A stretch of DNA of 64,000 nt from Liolophura sinensis (Eukaryota; Mollusca; Polyplacophora; Chitonida; Chitonidae): contig NC_088300.1 of NCBI RefSeq assembly GCF_032854445.1, positions 930,001-994,000 on the forward strand, in the 5' to 3' direction. A program made the position numbers and the translations under genes. The notes under the pieces are model-generated. The model did not search any database. It was not told where the DNA came from and saw nothing but the letters and a program-made list of their open reading frames with translations. Shown one piece after another: positions 41,901 through 48,084 of the stretch (its first letter is position 1; every line of letters starts with the position of its first letter).

Positions 41901-44900
41901 TTTCTTTTAAAACAATACTATGGACAACATACAGGTTAATTTTACAACAGATATATGTATACATTTTGCAGCTGAACACAATCTTATTCTGACATCTGAA
42001 CATAGCATTTCAAAACAACCAGTTCTGAAATATACATTTGATAAGTGTTATCTTACCAGCTATTACAATAAATCACAAACACTTGTGCAAATATTTCTTA
42101 ACATTGCATCTGCCTATTTATTTTTTTTCTCTTTTTTTATGAAATCCTAAAACTGTTACTGTTGTATTGTAAGCTTGCCCGGTGGTGCCAAATGTAAACT
42201 ACTGCAGCTGTGGGTGCTTACATATACCTCAGGGTGGGTACCTCTTAGAGTGCGTAACCTATGTGGGTGCTTACCTGAGGGTGCATAACCTATGCGGGTG
42301 CATACCTCTGTGGGTACTTACCTCTGAGGGTGCGTCCCTCTGCAGGTGCTTACCTCTGAGGGTGAGTAACCTCTGTGGGTGCATACCTCTATGGGTGCTT
42401 ACCTCTGAGGGTGGGTAACCTATGTTGGTACTTTCCTCTGAGGTTGCGTACTTCTGTGAGTGCTTCCCTGTGAGGGTGCTTACCTCTGAGGGTGCTGATG
42501 TGTCATCAGGGTAGAAGAGCTCCACCCAGTTGGGTTCACACATCAACTCAAACACCATGCAGTAATGGTCATCAAACGAAAATGTATTCTGTCAAGTGAA
42601 AAAACACAACTGCTTTAACAATAAATCCTCAAACTCATCAGTATAAAACATTAACTTGAGAAGCCCATTACAACAGTATTCTAATTACAGCACCTCAAAC
42701 TCACCAGGCAGTAGTCTACACAATGTTCACATGTCAAAGTCAGCGAATACTTTACAGACAAGTGAACAGTCACACTCACCAGCAGTCCTAATCTACAGAC
42801 AAGTGAATGGTCACGCTCACCAGCAGGCCTAATCTACAGACAAGTGAACAGTCACAATCACCAGCAGGCCTAATCTACAGACAAGTGAACAGTCATACTC
42901 ACCACCAGGCCTTATCTACAGACAAGTGAACAGTTACACTCACCAGCAGGCCTAATCTACAGACAAGTGAACAGTCATACTCACCAGCAGTCCTAATCTA
43001 CAGACAAGTGAACAGTCACACTCACCAGCAGGCTTAATCTACAGACAAGTGAACAGTCACACTCACCAGCAGGCTTAATCTACAGACAAGTGAACAGTCA
43101 CAATCACCAGCAGGCCTAATCTACAGACAAGTGAACAGTCACACTCACCAGCAGGCTTAATCTACAAACAAGTGAATGGTCAAACTCACCAGCAGTCCTA
43201 ATCTACACACAAGTAAATGGTCACACTCACCACCAGGCCTAATCTACAGACAAGTGAACAGTCATGCTCACCAGCAGGCTTAATCTACACACAAGTGAAT
43301 GGTCACGCTCATCAGCAGACCTAATCTACAAACAAGTGAATGGTCACGCTCACCAGCAGGCCTAATCTACAGACAAGTGAAGAGTAAGACTCACCAGCAG
43401 GCCTAATCTAGAGACAAGTGAACAGTCACGCTCATCAGCAGGCCTAATCTACAGACAAGTGAGCAGTAAGACTCACCAGCAGGCCTAATCTACAGACAAG
43501 TGAAGAGTAAGACTCACCAGCCGGCCTAATCTACAGACAAGTGAGCAGTCACGCTCACCAGCAGGCCTAATCTACAGACAAGTGAAGAGTAAGACTCACC
43601 AGCCGGCCTAATCTACAGACAAATGAAGAGTAAGACTCACCAGCAGGCCTAATCTACAGACAAGTGAGCAGTCACGCTCACCAGCAGGCCTAATCTACAG
43701 ACAAGTGAAGAGTAAGACTCACCAGCCGGCCTAATCTACAGACAAGTGAGCAGTAAGACTCACCAGCAGGCCTAATCTACAGACAAGTGAACAAACAACT
43801 TAGCAGTGATTTACAGAACATATGACCACAGAAGTAACCTACATGTACATTTGTTTATTTGATTGGCATTTTACGTTGTACTAAAGGATATGTCACTTAT
43901 ACAACAGCGCTCAGCATTCTGGTGGGAGGAAACCTGGCAGAGCCCAGGGGAAGCCCATAACCATCAGCAGGTTGCTGGCAGACTTTCCCATGTACAGCCG
44001 GATAGAAAGCCAACATGAGCCAGACAAACTCACAGCAACCACATTGGTGAGAGGCTTGAGTCGCCTCACCTACATGTACAGCTACATACGATCACATGTG
44101 TTCAATCACACTCACCAGTAATCTGCAGACATGTGAACAACCACACTCACCAGTACTCTACAGACATGAAAAAGCACACTCACCAGTACTCTACAGACAT
44201 GTGAACAATCACACTCATCAGTACTGCACGAACATGTGGACAATCACACTCACTAGTATTCTATAAACGTGAACAATCACACTCACAACAACTCTGAAGA
44301 AATGTGGACAACCACACTCACCAGTACTGAACAGATGTGGACAATCACACTCACCACTACTAAACAGACATGTGCACAATCACACTCACCAGTACTGAAC
44401 AGACGTGAACAATCACACTCACCAGTACTGAACAGACATGTGAACAATCACACTCACCAGTATTCTACAGACATGTGAAAAACCTCACTCACCAGTATTC
44501 TACAGACATGTGAAAAACCTCACTCACTAGTATTCTACAGACATGTGAACAACCACACTGACCAGTAACCTGCACACATGTGAGACACCAAATGGGTCAG
44601 CTGCCCTCAGCCTGAGACAACAGTCAGTCTCCTGGTAACCCAACCGGTAGAAGTGTGAGTGCAGGATCTTAATCGCCACAGCCTTGTTACCATTAAACAT
44701 GTCCTGAAGGAGTAAAGACCAGTGTCAGCATACATGGAAGCTTACAGATAAATTATCCGTATTATTAGATTGATGCTTACAATGATTGATCAGTAAGCAT
44801 AATGAAAGATCACTTTAGGCAGAAGAAAGATACATGTACATCTACATATAATTAAATGTGATGTCATAAAATGTGTTTATTATAAAGTAGCTGCAAAAGG

Positions 44901-45190
44901 ACATTGCAAGAAACCCTCCTTTTTATTAAGCTTAATAAAGACACCAAACAGGGTTTTTTCCCTTCACATACAAACACCAACATTATACACAAATCAAATA
45001 ATGGACTTTGTTAACTTGATTTCCAAGTTTTTAAAAAGTCAAAATCTGAAATGAAAGTTCACCTGTGCCCTGATGACCACAGCTGACTGCCCTGTCCCTA
45101 GCACTTCCACAAACCTGTACCGGAGGGCCAGAATGCACTGTCCATCATTCACATCAAAACAACCATAAACGTCTGTGTAGCAACCATAGT
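17912..45190 (-). CDS. CMGC-family protein kinase with a long Ser-rich basic C-terminal tail
   Basis: Nine exons join without a phase break: 45190-45063, 44703-44563, 42588-42484, 41702-41585, 41236-41115, 38357-38235, 31990-31891, 23267-23175 and 19614-17954. Motifs in order are glycine loop GTGQSAVV, catalytic lysine VAIK, catalytic loop VIHADLKPDN, DFG as VADFGN, RAPE, DLWSVGCILAEL, and subdomain XI ERLSPCEAACHPFL. The HADLKPDN loop and WSVGC block point to the CMGC group, close to DYRK/HIPK/PRP4/SRPK-type kinases. I cannot assign a subfamily. All catalytic residues are present, so an active nuclear Ser/Thr (possibly dual-specificity) kinase is inferred. The tail of about 550 residues is probably disordered, with basic clusters (GGKKRRVAK, KRQKRF) that could direct nuclear import. 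The 5' end is incomplete here, and the 3' end is either the TAG at 17912 or the exon at 17388. Confidence 0.88.
17954..19614 (-). CDS. Kinase gene: large exon encoding the C-terminal tail
   Basis: The exon has 553 codons after a phase-1 acceptor (ctcttttttcag). Its first two bases CA join the terminal G of the previous exon to give Ala. It reads PSDEKCGYPSVLVSKKSYSY, then a Ser/Pro/Lys-rich tail. It holds a 16-residue repeat SDSTSGEASPRVQDGP (about 5 copies) and an 11-residue repeat SSPVTSQPLPC (4 copies). It also has basic clusters and an acidic end (SPLSDDSDE). The donor at 17953-17952 is GTAGGC. Low complexity suggests a disordered regulatory tail. Confidence 0.85.
18625..18785 (-). repeat. 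Coding minisatellite, 33 bp x 4 (SSPVTSQPLPC)
   Basis: Four near-identical 33-bp units keep the kinase tail in frame and encode 11 residues each. One copy has Phe for the first Ser. Because the unit is a multiple of three, copy-number change would alter protein length without frameshift. Confidence 0.9.
19140..19375 (-). repeat. Coding minisatellite, 48 bp x ~5 (SDSTSGEASPRVQDGP)
   Basis: About five 48-bp units encode a 16-residue Ser/Gly/Pro motif in the kinase tail. They alternate between RVQD and RVRD forms. Unit length is again a multiple of three. Confidence 0.9.
19891..20477. repeat. Minisatellite, 16-bp unit, about 37 copies
   Basis: Repeats of CTGACTCTGTGTAATT with 14-bp variants (ctgactgtgtaatt). 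It lies in the kinase intron between the exons at 23.2 and 19.6 kb and is directly followed by the 52-bp array. Confidence 0.94.
20478..23196 (-). repeat. Minisatellite, ~52-bp unit, about 52 copies, derived from an exon-donor junction
   Basis: On the minus strand the unit reads CACAATGGTACAGCTTCTCC, acacactcacacatctgatcc, cagcctctacc. The exon at 23267-23175 ends ...CCTGATATCAACCTCTTCCCACAATG with donor GTACAG. This matches the unit across the junction (CTGATCCCAGCCTCTACCCACAATG, then GTACAG). The array starts at the donor and fills the following intron. Every unit carries another copy of the exon end plus donor. Several 62-codon frames on both strands come from it. Confidence 0.92.
23175..23267 (-). 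CDS. Kinase gene: exon encoding subdomain XI
   Basis: The acceptor is gctactctgttacag and the donor GTACAG; the exon has 2 + 90 + 1 coding bases. It reads ERLSPCEAACHPFLAQEMSL, preceded by Asp formed across the intron. This matches the DP..RLSP.EA..HPF pattern at the end of CMGC kinase domains and supplies the conserved subdomain XI Arg. Phase (1 in, 1 out) fits both neighbours. Its 3' edge is the seed of the adjacent 52-bp array. Confidence 0.88.
23568..24275. repeat. Minisatellite, ~34-42-bp unit, about 19 copies
   Basis: Repeats of CATCACCCAGACAGACACTA followed by catacatctatacaa, or the longer catacatctatgatatacac form. It lies within a kinase intron. Overlapping frames at 23687-24392 are by-products. 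Confidence 0.92.
24296..25885. repeat. Minisatellite, 60-bp unit, about 27 copies, open on the minus strand
   Basis: The unit is CAGCCACCACCGACCCAAAC, tccaccactgactgatgata, catatacagtactgcaccac: 60 bp, or 20 codons. This leaves open frames of 566 and 541 codons on the minus strand. (CCA)n runs vary in length. It lies in a kinase intron with no independent coding evidence. Confidence 0.94.
25921..26020 (-). mobile_element. Truncated SINE copy
   Basis: TTTATTTATTTGATTGGTGT, TTTACGCCATCCCAGGAATA and CATTACGGTGGGAGGAAACC match the reverse complement of the SINE 3' half seen at 39291-39537. Confidence 0.85.
26021..26965. other. Unique intron sequence with a decayed dispersed repeat
   Basis: No exon was seen. 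About 26870-26925 (CTGGGGTTTTACGTCATACT ... atgacgaagacgaa) resembles the second dispersed family found at 36316 and 59470. Confidence 0.45.
26966..29272. repeat. Minisatellite, ~52-bp unit, about 44 copies
   Basis: Repeats of AGACACTACACTGAAGCATC, ataccaaccagagcacacat, tacaccccacct. Paired variants (AGACACTACACT/ACACACTATACT, GCACAC/GCAGAC) suggest higher-order units. It lies in a kinase intron. Confidence 0.94.
29472..31262. repeat. Minisatellite, ~30-bp unit, about 55 copies, interrupted by a SINE
   Basis: Repeats of ACTATCTGTAAACACGGTGC followed by atgtagttct. The first half carries recurrent blocks of about 210 bp (for example 29520 and 29750). After the SINE at 30391-30543 a related type with GTATGTAGTTGTAAGTAGTT dominates. 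Confidence 0.92.
30391..30543 (-). mobile_element. 5'-truncated SINE inserted in the 30-bp array, with target-site duplication
   Basis: TTTTATTTATTTATTTGATT, ggtgttttacgccgtactcaag and CAGCATTATGGTGGGTGGAA lead to cttcccactta; the tRNA head is missing. The same 11 bases ACGGTCTATGA lie on both sides (30380-30390 and 30544-30554). Confidence 0.9.
31262..31832. repeat. Minisatellite, ~31-bp unit, about 18 copies
   Basis: Repeats of TTGTAAACATGCTGTGTGTG followed by gttataacaac. It starts about 60 bp past the donor of the kinase exon at 31891 but shows no similarity to that exon. Confidence 0.93.
31891..31990 (-). CDS. Kinase gene: exon encoding subdomain X
   Basis: The acceptor is gttttctgtctcag and the donor GTAAGA; the exon has 33 codons plus one base. 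It reads MVHLLGPVPRSLVQRGKFYS and ends SGLQPD. It continues VLQK of the previous exon, as in CMGC kinases where 'I...LG.P' follows the subdomain IX block. The phase joins the exon at 23267 (G+AT = Asp). Confidence 0.88.
31991..32440. other. Unique intron sequence
   Basis: No exon, repeat or transposon was recognised. Confidence 0.4.
32441..33615. repeat. Minisatellite, ~43-bp unit, about 28 copies
   Basis: Repeats of CATGAGGTTGTATCAGTTCT followed by cccccttgtggtgttgacatagt, with 37-bp variants lacking the 'acatag' part. It lies in a kinase intron. Confidence 0.93.
33878..35585. repeat. Minisatellite, 42-bp unit, about 40 copies, open in several frames
   Basis: The unit is GCAGCATTTACTGTTTTCAG, aatatctgttacccacacac, ag: 42 bp, or 14 codons. 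Open frames of up to 389 codons therefore run on both strands. Each unit has an acceptor-like TTACTGTTTTCAG on the plus strand. No similarity to a kinase exon edge was found. Confidence 0.93.
35586..36299. other. Unique intron sequence
   Basis: Overlapping short frames on both strands at 35832-36165 lack recognisable motifs. No exon is supported. Confidence 0.4.
36300..36720 (-). mobile_element. Second SINE-like family, near full length
   Basis: It begins GTGCTTGGGGTTTAACGTCA at about 36318 and continues CTTTTTCAGTCATATGACGA and TGCCTGAGCCATTATCC. It ends in a tRNA-like head on the minus strand (GAAGCGGACGCTCTACGC and CGAACCC, about 36633-36655). A short copy is at 59461-59530. Confidence 0.65.
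36721..38234. other. Unique intron sequence
   Basis: Kinase intron DNA with no array. Short frames at 37070-37847 and 37890-38216 carry no recognised domain or reliable splice context. Confidence 0.4.
38235..38357 (-). CDS. Kinase gene: exon encoding subdomain IX
   Basis: The acceptor is tttgtgtgttgcag and the donor GTGGGT; the exon has exactly 41 codons in phase 0. It reads VMFGLQFGQEIDLWSVGCIL and AELFLGRPLFYGATKEEVLQK, and follows RAPE of the exon at 41115. DLWSVGC is the classic subdomain IX block. The first half of this exon and its acceptor are the seed of the adjacent 38.3-41.0 kb array. Confidence 0.93.
38298..40965 (-). repeat. Minisatellite, ~85-bp unit (shorter forms ~70), about 33 copies, made of a kinase exon start plus its acceptor
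   Basis: On the minus strand each unit contains TTTATGTGTTGCAG, then GTGATGTTTGGTTTACAGTT, tggtcaggagatagacctgt, ggtctgtgggttgtacactg, tattgtatgtgctgg. The first part is the acceptor and the codons VMFGLQFGQEIDLWSVGC of the exon at 38357. The real exon then diverges into ATACTGGCAGAG, while array copies run into TACACTGTATTGTATGTG. Shorter units lack the GACCACAG segment. The array is interrupted by a SINE at 39291-39537. Confidence 0.95.
39291..39537 (-). mobile_element. Full-length tRNA-derived SINE inserted in the exon-derived array
   Basis: On the minus strand it starts GGGGCCTCCGTGGCTCAGTC (A box), then GCGGTCGCTGTGAGTTCAAG (B box GTTCAAGACC). A body follows with CCTGCGGATGGTCGTGGG and CCATAATGCTGGCCGCCGTC, and it ends CACCAATCAAAA with a poly-A run (poly-T at 39291-39304 on plus). 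ACCAAACAT is duplicated at 39282-39290 and 39538-39546, consistent with a target-site duplication. Confidence 0.93.
40966..41114. other. Short unique intron stretch
   Basis: It contains two copies of AACATTGCTAAAGG near 40970 and 41000. No exon was seen. Confidence 0.4.
41115..41236 (-). CDS. Kinase gene: activation-segment exon (DFG to APE)
   Basis: The acceptor is cgttttgcag and the donor GTAAGG; the exon has 2 + 120 bases. It reads GDLNSLHVADFGNAIHCVYD, then EVSLYYEDFDLQTLLYRAPE. The DFG is followed by Asn rather than the Ser common in DYRK/HIPK kinases. Tyr-Tyr and Tyr-Arg lie in the activation segment, compatible with tyrosine autophosphorylation as in DYRKs, but this is only inference. 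Confidence 0.95.
41585..41702 (-). CDS. Kinase gene: catalytic-loop exon
   Basis: The acceptor is ctttttgcag and the donor GTGTGT; the exon has 39 codons plus one base. It reads EIYSKIRQVAVRLLMVLGFL, then RQQNVIHADLKPDNLLLKT. HADLKPDN is the catalytic loop with Asp and Asn in place; Ala before Asp is seen in HIPK and PRP4 kinases. The terminal A joins AA of the next exon as Lys. Confidence 0.95.
42200..42498 (-). repeat. Short-unit repeat (~16-17 bp, about 18 copies) derived from an exon-donor junction
   Basis: On the minus strand the units read CACCCTCAGAGGTAAG, with variants such as cacccacagaggtatg and cacccatagaggtatg. The kinase exon at 42588 ends GCACCCTCAGAG with donor GTAAGC, so the first unit is the real junction. 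A minus frame continues open for about 60 codons past the exon into the array. Confidence 0.88.
42484..42588 (-). CDS. Kinase gene: exon encoding the hinge region
   Basis: The acceptor is ttcacttgacag and the donor GTAAGC; the exon has exactly 35 codons. It reads NTFSFDDHYCMVFELMCEPN, then WVELFYPDDTSAPSE. MVFEL is the hinge block typical of CMGC kinases. The insert between hinge and helix E is rich in acidic and Ser/Pro residues. Confidence 0.93.
42690..43798 (-). repeat. Minisatellite, ~41-bp unit, about 26 copies, related to the exon-donor array at 44.1-44.6 kb
   Basis: On the minus strand the units read CTTGTCTGTAGATTAGGCCT, gctggtgagtgtgactgttca. Apart from a ~6-bp insertion this is the unit of the array at 44090-44580, which contains the donor of the exon at 44563. 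Each copy carries CTGGTGAGT, a strong donor-like site. Confidence 0.9.
43851..44075 (-). mobile_element. Diverged SINE copy between two related arrays
   Basis: TTGTTTATTTGATTGGCATT, TTACGTTGTACTAAAGGATA, CATTCTGGTGGGAGGAAACC, CAGGTTGCTGGCAGACTTTC and ACATTGGTGAGAGGCTTGAG match the full element at 39291-39537 with many substitutions. It separates the 41-bp array from the ~35-bp array. Confidence 0.88.
44090..44580 (-). repeat. Minisatellite, ~35-bp unit, about 13 copies, overlapping an exon-donor junction
   Basis: On the minus strand the units read GTTCACATGTCTGTAGAATA, ctggtgagtgtgatt. The kinase exon end CATGTGTGCAGGTTACTG with donor GTCAGTGTGGTT matches at about 27 of 33 positions. The coding terminus HVCRLL is thus one diverged unit of the array. 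Array copies have GTGAGT where the real junction has GTCAGT. Confidence 0.88.
44563..44703 (-). CDS. Kinase gene: exon with the VAIK lysine
   Basis: The acceptor is tttactccttcag and the exon has exactly 47 codons. It reads DMFNGNKAVAIKILHSHFYR, then LGYQETDCCLRLRAADPFGV and SHVCRLL. VAIK carries the ATP-anchoring lysine; QETDCCLRL is the likely helix C with its Glu. The donor is GTCAGT, inferred because only this cut keeps phase 0 with the next exon (RLL-NTFSFDD). Confidence 0.93.
45063..45190 (-). CDS. Kinase gene: glycine-loop exon (first firmly supported exon)
   Basis: The acceptor is gtctaccttcag and the donor GTGAAC; the exon has two bases plus 42 codons. It reads YGCYTDVYGCFDVNDGQCIL, then ALRYRFVEVLGTGQSAVVIR and AQ. 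GTGQSAVV is the glycine loop. The block before the loop resembles the segment preceding the kinase domain in SRPK-type proteins, weakly. Its 5' edge seeds the array at 45.2-46.05 kb. Confidence 0.93.
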
Positions 45191-46055
45191 CTGAAGGTAG
45201 ACAAACACATCAACACAGCCATTAACATTTGTGTAATAGCCATCATCTGAGGGTAGACAAACACATCAAAACAGCCATTAACATTTGTGTAGTAGCCATC
45301 ATCTGAGGGTAGACAAACACATCAAAACAGCCATTAACATTTGTGTAGTAGCCATCATCTGAGGGTAGACAAACACATCAAAACAGCCACTAACATGTGC
45401 ATGACAGGTATACATGTACACATCAAAACAGCCATTAACATTTGTGTAGTAGCCATCATCTGAGGGTAGACAAACACATCAAAACAGCCATTAACATTTG
45501 TGTAGTAGCCATCATCTAAGGGTAGACAAACACATCAAAACAGCCATTAACATTTGTGTAGTAGCCATCATCTGAGGGTAGACAAATACATCAAAACAGC
45601 CACTAACATGTGCATGACATGTATACATGTACACATCAAAACAGCCATTAACATTTGTGTAGTAGCCATCATCTGAGGGTAGACAAACACATCAAAACAG
45701 CCATTAACATTTGTGTAGTAGCCATCATCTGAGGGTAGACAAACACATCAAAACAGCCATTAACATTTGTGTAGTAGCAATCATCTGAGGGTAGACAAAC
45801 ACATCAAAACAGCCACTAACATGTGCATGACAGGTATACATGTACACATCAAAACAGCCATTAACATTTGTGTAGTAGCCATCACCTGAGGGTAGACAAA
45901 CACATCAAAACAGCCACTAACATGTGCATGACAGGTATACATGTACACATCAAAACAGCCATTAACATTTGTGTAGTAGCCATCACCTGAGGGTAGACAA
46001 ACACATCAAAACAGCCATTAACATTTGTGTAGCATCATCTGAGGGTAGATGTAGT
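45175..46055 (-). repeat. Minisatellite, 56-bp unit, about 15 copies, made of an exon start plus its acceptor
   Basis: On the minus strand the units read TGTCTACCCTCAG, atgatggctactacacaaat, gttaatggctgttttgatgtg. The real junction is TGTCTACCTTCAG with ACTATGGTTGCTACACAGAC, gtttatggttgttttgatgtg. The unit repeats the acceptor and the codons for DYGCYTDVYGCFDV (as DDGYYTNVNGCFDV). Some copies instead carry GTGCATGACAGGTATACATG spacers. Confidence 0.94.
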
Positions 46056-46556
46056 TCACATGGGACGATTTGCCTTGGACTGTTACATGTAGTTCACATG
46101 GGACGATTTGCCTTGGACCACTATATGTAGCTCACATGGGACGGTTTGCCTTGGATCGCTACATGTAGTTCACATGGGACGATTTGCCTTGAATTGCTAC
46201 ATGTAGTTCACATGGGACGATTTGCCTTGGGACGATTTGCCTTGAATCGCTACATGTAGTTCACATGGGACGATTTGCCTTGGATCGCTACATGTAGTTC
46301 ACATGGGACGATTTGCCTTGAATTGCTACATGTAGTTCACATGGGACGATTTGCCTTGAATCGCTACATGTAGTTCACATGGGACGATTTGCCTTGGATC
46401 GCTACATGTAGTTCACATGGGACGATTTGCCTTGAATCGCTATATGTAGTTCACATGGGACGATTTGCCTTGGGACGATTTGCCTTGAATCGCTACATGT
46501 AGTTCACATGGGACGATTTGCCTTGGACCGCTATATACCTTGGACCGCTTGTTCAC
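46050..46556. repeat. Minisatellite, ~38-bp unit, about 13 copies
   Basis: Repeats of TACATGTAGTTCACATGGGA followed by cgatttgccttggatcgc, with partial GGACGATTTGCCTTG duplications inside (46215, 46470). It follows the exon-derived array directly but does not resemble the exon. Confidence 0.93.
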
Positions 46557-48084
46557 AAAGCAGTCCAAAGCTATAAACTCTTGTTCTTTCCTTCATTACG
46601 TCACAATTACTGGTGTGTCTGCTCATATAACATGTAGGTACATGTGTAGTACACAAGCACTGCAGCATCACAGAAGAAACCAATGTGCTCTATTGTGCCT
46701 GGACCCTTTACTATAGCCAAGTCTCCAAGTCTGCCATTTCTTACAAATATATTATGACAGTCCGGTTTATGGGCAGAGGAACTGTCTATAGGACACTATG
46801 GAATATTAAACACTGACTCAACACAGCAGCTACACAAGTGTGGCTCTGATCTGTTTTCCAATCATATTCCCCACGGTCATCAAATTAATAATTAATAAGT
46901 GAAATCTTACAGCATGTAGTAAAGGTAAATTACCAAGCATAAAATGTAGGTATCCTGAATTAACTGTGGTATTTTTGAATTATTCCAATACCCCGTCTGG
47001 ACACTCATTGTGATTTGTGAAATCTGCCATTAGGTGCTGAGTTGAAAAAAAAAATCCACCTAAAATATGCTACTGACAAAGTCCAACAATTGGTTTTAAA
47101 CTGAATAAAAATGCCAAAAACTAAACATAAATCCATACTTTTAACTCTGCAGTAAACGTAATGGTTTTACATTAAAGCAATCAAGAAAGAAAAAAGAAAT
47201 ACAAATGACCCTTAATAGCTGTGTTCAAATGGGGGAAAAAATGCAATGTTAGATATTCATACAATGTCAACCAAGATATTGCCAGAAGCAGGGTAATTAT
47301 ACACATTACGCATTAGCTGCCCAATAAACCACAGAAAAACTGAAAGGTCAGACCAGAGAGGGGTTCTAGTTAGGCTTTCTCTGGGTCCTATCAGCTCACA
47401 CGAGAAGCTCATATCCCCATAAGGTCTTCAAGGATTATCCCCACATAGTTAACCTCAAAAACCAAATCTGGGTTAAATATGCGCACAATGAGAATCGATG
47501 GTTAACAAAAACTGGCTCTTGGCCTGCCGACACCTCCCTCTCCCCAGTGATACCCCAGAGCTGTCGCCCAAAGGGATTCTGGCCAGTTTTAATCATGAAT
47601 GAGTCACAAAAAAATGAAGGAAAACGTTTAGGAATGAACAGCGATCCAAAATGTCTGCTGGAGATGAATGGGCTTACTCATTCAGTGTACTGTCACAGGA
47701 CAAAAACCTGCAGTATTTGGAATGCAAAAAAAAAAAGAATAATGTAATTGTCTCGAGCATGAGTTCCATTAAGAGGATTGACAAGGGTGTTGAATTACAC
47801 CCGCAGCCGGCTGTCTCTGATTCGGGGCAGGGATGCTGCTTCTCACAATGTCAACATGCTCAATAAACACAGGCTAAAAATAGTATGAAAAGTGACACCA
47901 ACACAGCAAGACTTTCTGCCAAATTCCTAATTCTCCACAAATCTTCATCATCTCCAAGAATCAATTCCTTTCCTCATGACAAACTTCTCTAACACTGTCA
48001 AATCTAATACTTTGGTACGAAAGTCTGCTACAACTTTTTAAGGGTGCGAAAAAAAAGGGTAAGGAGAAGTGACGATTTTCATGA
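46557..48084. other. Unique sequence, no gene seen
   Basis: Two overlapping short frames at 47547-47866 lack splice context and recognised motifs. The stretch is probably intron of the kinase gene if the upstream exons below are real. Confidence 0.4.
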
